A DNA stretch of 64,000 bases from Ridgeia piscesae (lineage: Eukaryota; Annelida; Polychaeta; Sabellida; Siboglinidae). The position numbers were made by a program, and so were the translations under genes. Below the pieces are notes generated by a model. It ran no database searches and was not told where the DNA came from. It saw only the letters and a program-made list of their open reading frames with translations. The number at the start of each line of letters is the position of its first letter. The stretch's first letter is position 1. Where the stretch lies: contig JAODUO010000476.1 of assembly GCA_025642075.2 (NCBI GenBank), positions 139,501 through 203,500 on the forward strand, written 5' to 3'. Below are positions 62,901 to 64,000 of the stretch, piece after piece.

Positions 62901-64000
62901 TAACAAGACAGAGCTCGGTCCACTGGTGCTCCTCTACATGACGTCACAGATCGCGTCCGCCATGGCCTACCTAGAGGAGAAGAACTTTATCCACAGGTGG
63001 GTGACCGACTGACCGCACAGACGAATACTTTGGAATTTTGGTATTTGCAGTGAACATGCAAGACCATGTGGAATGTTACACATTTTCAGAAAGTATGGTA
63101 GTCAGCGGTTGATATTGATAATAAAATTGATAGCGGCCAATATTTCACTGAGTTTGCCAACATCTTCATTATGTCCACTGTCAACATCCAACAAAGTAGG
63201 GGATGTTTTACCTGTAGGGGATGTTTTACTAGTAGGGGATGTTTTACCTGTAGGGGACATTTTACCAGTAGGGGATGTTTTACCTGTAGGGGACATTTTA
63301 CCAGTAGGGGATGTTTTACTAGTAGGGGATGTTTTACATGTAGAGGATGTTTTACCAGTAGGGGATGTTTTACCTGTAGGGGATGTTTTACCTGTAGGGG
63401 ATGTTTTACCAGTAGGGGATGTTTTACTAGTAGGGGATGTTTTACCTGTAGGGGTTGTTTTACTAGTAGGGGACGTTTTACCTGTAGGGGTTGTTTTACT
63501 AGTAGGGGATGTTTTACATACCTTCAGATGGTCATAGAAATCATGCATAATATTGTGGACAACCATCGGAACCGTACTAAGCGCCTAAAAAGGTCAATTT
63601 TTATATTGCGCAGCATCTAAGACTGTTCAAAGCACTTTACTCCCTGACAGACTTGTTCAATCAGTCACCATCTCATCTTCTCCGGGATGCATCCAGTCAT
63701 GCTGCAATTAATGCATGAAGACTGCTTGTCTATGGCCAGGTACTCATTCATACAGCTGAGTGAACTGGAGCAATGTAGAGTGAACTGGAGCAATGTAGAG
63801 TGAACTGGAGCAATGTAGAGTGAACAAACAAAGTTTAACACTGCAGCACATGATTCAAACCTTGGTTCTCTTAGTCATGAGTCCAAAAAAGAAGCTCTAC
63901 CCCTGAATCCATATACATACACATAAACTAGCTTGAGTACAGTTGTATATAGTTGTGTGTGTGTGTTGCAGGGACCTGGCGGCACGGAACTGTCTGGTGG
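13452..64000 (+). CDS. ABL1: Abl non-receptor tyrosine kinase, 5' part (runs off the window)
   Basis: Joined exons 13452-13566, 29211-29387, 55135-55442, 57873-58068, 59895-59971, 61377-61461, 62819-62996 and 63972-64000 give 388 residues in one frame. Order: MGAQQT myristoylation motif; N-cap to about residue 76; SH3 about 78-137 (ALYEF 81-85, GWVPSNY 126-132); SH2 about 144-235 with FLVRES and its phosphate-binding Arg at 169; SH2-kinase linker to about 258; kinase domain with [11 protein letters not shown] (266-276), VAVK catalytic Lys288, alpha-C Glu303, gatekeeper Thr332 and HRDLAARN (378-385). Abl kinases regulate cytoskeleton, adhesion and growth signalling; myristate docking keeps the kinase autoinhibited (family knowledge). 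This is the myristoylated 1b-type start. The activation loop and C-terminal tail lie outside the window. One Abl gene is expected in most invertebrates, so the symbol means ABL1/ABL2 ancestor. Confidence 0.97.
14720..15627. mobile_element. hAT-like non-autonomous DNA transposon (908 bp)
   Basis: Begins TAAGGATGGGAC and ends GTCCCATCCTTA, exact 12-bp inverted termini. It is flanked by an exact 8-bp target duplication TTTACTAG at 14712-14719 and 15628-15635. Eight-base duplications and a T-A-R-G-G-type end are hAT features. The interior has no transposase; it holds TTCGAA-rich subterminal sequence and a GGTTAG-like tract around 15100-15180. Confidence 0.88.
15049..15254. repeat. Internal hairpin with a GGTTAG-like tract
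   Basis: CTTACCGTAA at 15049 pairs with TTACGGTAAG near 15243, enclosing a degenerate 'ggtta / agtttagg' stretch inside the hAT-like element. It may be a nested insertion or a structural part of the element. Confidence 0.5.
16358..16646 (+). mobile_element. Hairpin MITE family, full copy 1 (289 bp)
   Basis: Starts GCTTTATGCAG and ends CTGCATAAAGC, an exact 11-bp inverted terminal repeat. Near the left end ACCCGTCCACCC and GGGTGGACGGGT form a second inverted pair about 45 bp apart. The same sequence recurs at 20893, with partial copies at 20405, 23180 and 25145. It encodes nothing. Confidence 0.82.
16656..20030. other. Intronic stretch without recognised features
   Basis: AT-rich unique-looking sequence in abl intron 1. 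Short open frames near 17100-17390, 18200-18400 and 19110-19350 show no protein similarity I recognise. Confidence 0.6.
20031..20353 (-). mobile_element. tRNA-derived SINE, copy B
   Basis: Reverse-complement copy of the family at 7282: starts 'gtaagttcttatatagcgca' and ends with a reversed head containing the B-box complement 'ggattcgaaccc'. A related sequence of about 50 bp (tgttgtccttcat..ttggtgct..cacaactgt) lies on both sides, at 19937 and 20354. Confidence 0.85.
20405..20535 (-). mobile_element. Hairpin MITE family, internally deleted copy
   Basis: Reverse orientation; ends TTCATAAAGC at 20535 and carries several ACCCGTC motifs. It joins directly to 'ccagtcacac' from the far end of the element, so most of the middle is missing. 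Confidence 0.65.
20893..21172 (+). mobile_element. Hairpin MITE family, full copy 2 (280 bp)
   Basis: GCTTTATGCAG at the left, CTGCTTAAAGC at the right (one mismatch), with the same GACGGGT hairpin and the same interior as copy 1 (AGATATTGTCAGTTATGCCT, GGCTTAACAGTTAACATCCA). Confidence 0.82.
21530..21585. repeat. CT-rich low-complexity tract
   Basis: CCCTCCCTCC-type pyrimidine run in abl intron 1. Confidence 0.85.
21940..22080 (-). mobile_element. Possible tRNA-derived SINE of a second type
   Basis: On the minus strand the tract CGCTTGTCATGCCTGTGGCC followed by CGGGTTCTATACCCGG looks like a tRNA-derived head with a B-box-like GGGTTCTATACCC. Only one copy is visible here. Confidence 0.45.
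22758..22855. repeat. 14-bp minisatellite ACTTGACAGACCCG
   Basis: Six or so tandem units alternating ACTTGACAGACCCA and ACTTGACAGACCTG. Confidence 0.9.
23180..23415 (-). mobile_element. Hairpin MITE family, copy 3 (reverse)
   Basis: Ends CTGCATAAAGC at 23405-23415 and matches copy 1 in reverse through GGGTGGACGGGT, 'tggaagac' and 'tgccagtcac'. The distal terminus has degenerated. Confidence 0.7.
23745..23830 (-). mobile_element. Possible tRNA-like SINE remnant
   Basis: Minus strand reads AGTAGCCCAGTGGTAGGGCA, like a Pol III A-box region, followed by a weak B-box-like stretch. Single degraded copy. Confidence 0.35.
23831..26013. other. Intronic stretch with one MITE scrap, no gene seen
   Basis: Abl intron 1. 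Positions 25145-25236 hold a reverse, degraded copy of the hairpin MITE (GACGGGTGGACAAG, then GCACAAAGC). The rest shows no recognisable feature. Confidence 0.6.
26014..26476. mobile_element. TA-flanked MITE (Tc1/mariner/pogo-type ends), 463 bp
   Basis: Begins CAGTAAAACCTGCCTTGGGC and ends CCCAAGACAGGTTTTACTG; the outer 12 bp are exactly inverted and the next bases are similar. TA lies immediately outside both ends (26012-26013 and 26477-26478), matching the TA target duplication of this superfamily. Subterminal motifs such as GGTCGCTC and CAAGACAGG recur inside. No transposase is encoded. Confidence 0.85.
26868..26917. repeat. (TA)n microsatellite
   Basis: About 25 uninterrupted dinucleotides in abl intron 1. 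Confidence 0.95.
26918..28700. other. Intronic stretch, nothing recognised
   Basis: Open frames around 28000-28400 on both strands are short, and their products are unfamiliar. Confidence 0.6.
28780..28910. repeat. Degenerate repeat, TCCTTGTGCATCGACTTCG type
   Basis: The phrase 'tccttg(t/c)gca(t/c)cgacttcg' recurs with variation four or five times. The minus-strand frame through it encodes DAQG/HKDGQ-type repeats, probably an artefact. Confidence 0.6.
29211..29387 (+). CDS. ABL1: abl exon 2 (N-cap end and start of SH3)
   Basis: 177 nt (human exon 2 is 174), entering in phase 1 after gttgttacag and leaving in phase 1 before gtgagt. It encodes EALMQNRP.., [20 protein letters not shown] and IKLAKG. 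SRENLL and [10 protein letters not shown] are near-invariant Abl sequence. The split Glu codon joins exon 1. Confidence 0.96.
29423..29736 (+). mobile_element. tRNA-derived SINE, copy C, just after exon 2
   Basis: Starts only 35 bp after the exon 2 donor. Head 'tgtagagcgcaatggctc' and B-box 'ggattcgaatcc', then the shared body and 'ctatgtaagaac' tail. Together with copy D it forms an inverted pair. Confidence 0.88.
29903..30195 (-). mobile_element. tRNA-derived SINE, copy D, inverted relative to copy C
   Basis: Starts 'gggtcttatgtagcgcagta' and follows the family body in reverse; the head end near 30180 is truncated or diverged. It lies 166 bp from copy C. Confidence 0.8.
30455..30545 (-). 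mobile_element. CR1-like LINE 3' scrap
   Basis: Minus strand encodes [17 protein letters not shown], nearly the same as the tail at 32050 ([19 protein letters not shown]). Confidence 0.7.
30546..31985. other. Intronic stretch, nothing recognised
   Basis: Abl intron 2; no repeat or protein similarity noticed. Confidence 0.55.
31990..32530 (-). mobile_element. CR1-like LINE fragment (reverse-transcriptase C-terminus)
   Basis: Minus-strand frame at 32186-32527 encodes [20 protein letters not shown], then [35 protein letters not shown]. This is the conserved end of non-LTR reverse transcriptases. After a frame break it continues to [19 protein letters not shown] near 32030-32090. A 5'-truncated dead copy. 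Confidence 0.88.
32531..33664. other. Intronic stretch, nothing recognised
   Basis: Contains a loose repetition of 'gcattgtgggg/gcattgtgagg' around 32875-32945 and no gene signal. Confidence 0.55.
33665..33772 (+). mobile_element. tRNA-derived SINE fragment, copy G
   Basis: Matches the 3' half of the family only: 'gtggctggatgctt', 'ttgaacaggtctg' and 'gtaagaact'. Confidence 0.65.
33773..34499. other. Intronic stretch, nothing recognised
   Basis: No coding or repeat signal seen. Confidence 0.55.
34500..34745. repeat. (CATCTCA/CTCATCT)n minisatellite
   Basis: Interleaved units CATCTCAT and CACTCATCTC over about 245 bp. Ser/His/Ile-rich frames through it are artefacts. Confidence 0.93.
34746..35824. 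other. Intronic stretch, nothing recognised
   Basis: Overlapping short frames near 35270-35600 on both strands; none resembles a known protein. Confidence 0.55.
35825..36050 (-). mobile_element. CR1-like LINE extreme C-terminal fragment
   Basis: Minus strand, allowing one frame shift, reads [20 protein letters not shown], then [10 protein letters not shown] and [12 protein letters not shown], the usual last segment of CR1/L2-like reverse-transcriptase proteins. Confidence 0.8.
36051..38457. other. Intronic stretch, nothing recognised
   Basis: AT-rich; includes a short G-run near 37325. No gene signal. Confidence 0.55.
38458..38665 (-). mobile_element. tRNA-derived SINE, different family
   Basis: On the minus strand the head contains GGTTCAATCCCACC (B-box-like) and the body contains GTGTCTTTCGGAAGAGACAC, resembling a core motif shared by several animal SINEs. 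Single copy in this window. Confidence 0.6.
38666..40519. other. Intronic stretch, nothing recognised
   Basis: No coding or mobile-element signal noticed. Confidence 0.5.
40520..40830. repeat. 28-bp minisatellite (ATGGAAATAAAGTCACAGG core)
   Basis: About eleven imperfect copies; many units have internal length changes in the A-run. A 69-residue frame through it is an artefact. Confidence 0.92.
40831..43680. other. Intronic stretch, nothing firmly recognised
   Basis: Frames at 42206-42433 and 42542-42748 (plus) and 43293-43670 (minus) show no known similarity. From about 43480 the sequence becomes GC-richer, leading into the candidate nested gene. Confidence 0.5.
44051..44062 (+). other. Isolated consensus 5' splice site
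   Basis: GACAG/GTAAGC just upstream of the ATG at 44066. It could end a non-coding first exon starting around 43700-44000. The frame that would carry phase 1 into abl exon 3 has stops close upstream, so any such exon would be untranslated. Confidence 0.35.
44066..44552 (+). CDS. Candidate nested-gene exon 1, or alternative abl first exon
   Basis: Open from ATG 44066 to the donor ATAATAG/gtatgt; ends phase 1. If joined to abl exon 3 it would give ..[13 protein letters not shown].., replacing the N-cap and the first SH3 strand, which would probably damage SH3. Confidence 0.42.
44066..45455 (+). CDS. Candidate nested two-exon gene in abl intron 2, function unknown
   Basis: Exon 44066-44552 (162 codons plus one base) joined to 45151-45455 gives a 263-residue frame ending in TAG. 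The intron is gtatgt..tctacag; both sides are phase 1, creating a Glu codon. The first exon is CpG- and GC-rich against AT-rich surroundings, with a strongly basic end ([19 protein letters not shown]) resembling a nuclear or nucleolar signal. The second exon encodes [20 protein letters not shown] and [15 protein letters not shown], which look like ordinary protein. An in-frame TAA lies shortly upstream of the ATG and AATAAA follows at 45640. I recognise no family. The same donor is also in phase with abl exon 3, so an alternative abl first exon is the competing reading. Overlapping open frames show that GC content alone explains some of the openness. Confidence 0.4.
44590..44720. repeat. Degenerate GTGGTCAGTG repeat
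   Basis: Four or five loose units of 'gggtggtcagtgcccacaaa' inside the candidate intron. Confidence 0.6.
45151..45455 (+). CDS. Candidate nested-gene exon 2
   Basis: Follows acceptor ttgtctacag; open for 100 codons to TAG at 45453-45455. The product is of balanced composition with an aromatic and Leu-rich middle and no repeats. Confidence 0.4.
45640..45645 (+). terminator. Candidate poly(A) signal of the nested gene
   Basis: Canonical AATAAA 185 bp after the TAG stop. Confidence 0.3.
46540..46590 (+). other. G-rich tract
   Basis: GGGGTGGGGGTGGGGGG-type run with four G-runs, able in principle to form a G-quadruplex. Confidence 0.5.
47717..48026. mobile_element. hAT-like MITE (310 bp) with perfect inverted ends
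   Basis: CAGTGTTTCCCCTG at the left and CAGGGGAAACACTG at the right are exact reverse complements; counting the adjacent AC/GT the match is 16 bp. CAGTGTTTCCC is a common hAT-type terminus. It sits inside duplication copy 1 while copy 2 (near 52270) lacks it, giving an empty-site comparison. GTAAC flanks both sides, but a clean 8-bp target duplication is not seen. Confidence 0.87.
48131..49554. other. Intronic stretch, nothing recognised
   Basis: Contains a C-run near 48485. No gene signal. Confidence 0.55.
49555..49690. repeat. G-rich minisatellite (TAAGGATCAGGGGTGGGG)
   Basis: Four or five imperfect units of about 18-20 bp, each with G-runs. Confidence 0.85.
50240..50600. repeat. CCTTGAATTT-rich repeated sequence
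   Basis: 'ccttgaattt', 'tcttgaaatccttg' and 'agccttgaatttca' recur at irregular spacing, suggesting an eroded short repeat or element. No protein identified. Confidence 0.5.
51410..52375. repeat. Segmental duplication, copy 2 (empty-site copy)
   Basis: Matches copy 1 in two blocks. At 52260-52290 it reads straight through the place where copy 1 carries the 310-bp MITE. It has an extra stretch of about 110 bp around 52030-52150 that copy 1 lacks. Confidence 0.75.
51500..51605. repeat. GTGTGTGTCTGTGCATGC microsatellite
   Basis: TG-rich array with regular CATGCGTG insertions, within duplication copy 2. Confidence 0.9.
52385..52560. repeat. Degenerate GATTGGTGGT repeat
   Basis: 'attggtggt' and 'ggttggtggtcc' recur at irregular spacing. 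Frames on both strands are artefacts. Confidence 0.65.
53027..53340 (-). mobile_element. tRNA-derived SINE, copy E
   Basis: Starts 'aagttcttatatagcgtcct' and ends with the reversed head 'ggattcgaacccgggttctc'. Full-length copy of the family at 7282. Confidence 0.87.
53341..54359. other. Intronic stretch with a possible SINE scrap
   Basis: 'acctggctgtagacagtg' at 53477 resembles the SINE body. Otherwise AT-rich with CA/CATG microsatellite pieces near 53950-54180. Confidence 0.5.
54360..54922. repeat. Degenerate minisatellite (CTGTAACAAGACTTGTGTTACAAC-like)
   Basis: About 30-bp units containing 'tgtaacaagac' and 'tgtgttacaactgc', strongly diverged at the left and cleaner towards the right, merging into the 53-bp array. 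Confidence 0.85.
54923..55134 (+). repeat. 53-bp tandem array carrying repeated splice acceptors
   Basis: Four 53-bp units, each made of GTGACCGGGTGCGAGTGTTG plus a segment ending 'gctgtaacaagactgttgtgttacag'. With the site at 54922 this places acceptor-type 'gttacag/gt' junctions after 54922, 54975, 55028, 55081 and 55134. The last is the functional abl exon 3 acceptor. The third unit reads GTAACC instead of GTGACC. Confidence 0.95.
55135..55442 (+). CDS. ABL1: abl exon 3 (rest of SH3 and most of SH2)
   Basis: 308 nt (human 296). It completes Gly98 and encodes [58 protein letters not shown] and [17 protein letters not shown]. The phosphotyrosine-binding Arg of FLVRES is present. The donor is AGTATG/gtgagt, phase 0. 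The first 20 bp match the upstream 53-bp repeat with one difference (GTGACCAGG against GTGACCGGG). Confidence 0.97.
55443..57872. other. abl intron 3, nothing else recognised
   Basis: AT-rich, with TTTATT-rich sequence at 55720-55880 and a CATG/CACG microsatellite scrap at 56550-56585. No gene signal. Confidence 0.65.
57873..58068 (+). CDS. ABL1: abl exon 4 (SH2 end and SH2-kinase linker)
   Basis: 196 nt, phase 0 in, phase 1 out (CTGG/gtgagt). Encodes [20 protein letters not shown], then [16 protein letters not shown] and [15 protein letters not shown]. Residue 243 is Phe where vertebrate ABL1 has the regulatory linker Tyr. This exon plus the next equals the single 273-nt exon 4 of human ABL1. 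Confidence 0.97.
58195..58850. repeat. 17-bp VNTR (ATTAGTGACGTGACTGT / ATGAATGACGTGACTGT)
   Basis: About 38 tandem 17-bp units alternating between 'attagtgacgtgactgt' and 'atgaatgacgtgactgt' types, with a higher-order pattern of about four units. It begins about 125 bp after the exon 4 donor. Confidence 0.95.
58875..59048 (+). mobile_element. Non-LTR reverse-transcriptase C-terminal scrap
   Basis: The plus-strand frame reads [18 protein letters not shown] then, after a stop, [18 protein letters not shown], resembling the extreme C-terminus of LINE reverse transcriptases. It adjoins the 17-bp VNTR directly. Confidence 0.55.
59049..59894. other. Rest of abl intron 4, nothing recognised
   Basis: Part of the intron 58069-59894 whose position has no counterpart in human ABL1. 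Confidence 0.6.
59895..59971 (+). CDS. ABL1: abl exon 5 (glycine loop and catalytic Lys)
   Basis: 77 nt. Completes Gly266, then [17 protein letters not shown] and IVAVKTLK, with the ATP-anchoring Lys at 288. The acceptor is ttgctccag and the donor AAG/gtcagt, phase 0 out. Confidence 0.97.
59972..61376. other. abl intron 5, nothing firmly recognised
   Basis: A stretch near 60270-60350 ('cagcatggctgaatgcttcc', 'tgaagactgaatgaagta') may be an eroded SINE. 'gctagaggtaagtcatag' occurs twice, at 61100 and 61137. Confidence 0.5.
61377..61461 (+). CDS. ABL1: abl exon 6 (alpha-C helix)
   Basis: 85 nt, the same length as human exon 5. Encodes [20 protein letters not shown] and HPNLVQLL with the alpha-C salt-bridge Glu at 303. 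Phase 0 in (atgttgcag), phase 1 out (CTTG/gtgagt). Confidence 0.97.
61462..62818. other. abl intron 6, no exon seen
   Basis: Contains a C-run near 61662. At 62685-62818 the phrase 'gtaggtgt(a/t)tgta' with 'agttcatg(t)gtgtt' recurs three times before the true acceptor, a loose echo of the exon 7 start (GTGTGTACGAGAGAGCCCCC). Confidence 0.6.
62685..62818 (+). repeat. Degenerate repeat echoing the exon 7 acceptor and start
   Basis: Segments at about 62682 ('taggtgtatgtatgatagagcccccactctacatgatca', in parts) and 62757 ('taggtgtttgtacaagtgaccccattctagac', in parts) resemble the genuine junction at 62817 ('tag/gtgtgtacgagagagccccc', in parts). Period is roughly 60-75 bp. Confidence 0.7.
62819..62996 (+). 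CDS. ABL1: abl exon 7 (hinge to catalytic loop)
   Basis: 178 nt, the same length as human exon 6. Encodes [46 protein letters not shown] and IH. Gatekeeper Thr332 is present in IITEF. Phase 1 in (gtgtgtag), phase 2 out (CACAG/gtgggt), splitting the Arg codon of HRD as in human. Confidence 0.97.
63190..63525. repeat. 18-bp VNTR (GTAGGGGATGTTTTACCT)
   Basis: About 18 units in abl intron 7 with CCTGTA/CCAGTA/CTAGTA variants. Because 18 is a multiple of 3 and the unit lacks stops, about 150-residue frames are open in several phases on both strands; none is a gene. Confidence 0.96.
63590..63912 (-). mobile_element. tRNA-derived SINE, copy F, with a 21-bp triplication
   Basis: Family body in reverse, starting 'atattgcgcagcatctaaga'. 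The phrase GTGAACTGGAGCAATGTAGA occurs three times in tandem at about 63760-63822. The B-box region is eroded. Confidence 0.82.
63972..64000 (+). CDS. ABL1: abl exon 8, start only (catalytic loop)
   Basis: Acceptor gtgttgcag at 63971, then GGACCTGGCGG..: completes Arg379 and encodes DLAARNCLV. Cut by the window edge, so the DFG motif and activation loop are not visible. Confidence 0.95.

Noticed and set aside
63073..63620. Three frames of about 150 residues with six-residue repeats on both strands
   Set aside because: The 18-bp VNTR has a period divisible by three and no stop codons; openness in several frames at once argues against a gene, and it lies in abl intron 7.

Overview
This is metazoan genomic DNA, most likely from a marine invertebrate. 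It is AT-rich, has long introns with GT-AG splice sites, and carries many microsatellites, minisatellites, tRNA-derived SINEs, non-LTR retrotransposon remnants and small DNA transposons. There are no operons or other prokaryotic features. The exact species cannot be read from the sequence.

Two plus-strand, multi-exon genes dominate. (1) At 3636-7838 lie five coding exons of a CFAP97 domain protein (CFAP97D1/CFAP97D2, hemingway-like, cilia-associated). The reading frame is continuous to a TAA at 7836-7838; the most 5' coding exon was not found. (2) From 13452 to the right edge lies the 5' part of an Abl non-receptor tyrosine kinase gene. It has a myristoylation-type first exon (13452-13566), an exon ending in the first part of SH3 (29211-29387), an exon for the rest of SH3 plus SH2 (55135-55442), the SH2 end and linker (57873-58068), the glycine loop and catalytic lysine (59895-59971), the alpha-C helix (61377-61461), the hinge to the catalytic-loop His (62819-62996), and the start of the HRDLAARN exon (63972 onward). 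All junction phases agree and give 388 residues before the window cuts the gene. The activation loop, rest of the kinase domain and C-terminal tail lie beyond the window.

Layout: 1-3635, simple repeats and a LINE scrap; 3636-7838, CFAP97D; 7839-13451, intergenic DNA with a SINE, an RTE-like LINE 3' end, a degenerate minisatellite and a foldback element; 13452-64000, abl. Abl intron 1 (15.6 kb) carries a hAT-like element with an exact 8-bp target duplication, several copies of a short-hairpin MITE family and a TA-flanked MITE. Abl intron 2 (25.7 kb) carries an inverted SINE pair, CR1-like LINE pieces, an old segmental duplication (one copy interrupted by a hAT-like MITE), and a GC-rich block at 44066-45455. 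That block reads as a two-exon nested gene of unrecognised function, or possibly an alternative abl first exon.

The most unusual structure is at the 3' end of abl intron 2. The splice acceptor of the SH3/SH2 exon is reiterated in a 53-bp tandem array, giving five near-identical acceptors, of which only the last keeps the Abl frame open. Other points: an intron splitting what is a single exon in human ABL1, phenylalanine at the linker tyrosine position, and a 17-bp array of CRE-like motifs just after exon 4. Identifications come from reading translated motifs; no database search or transcript data were available.
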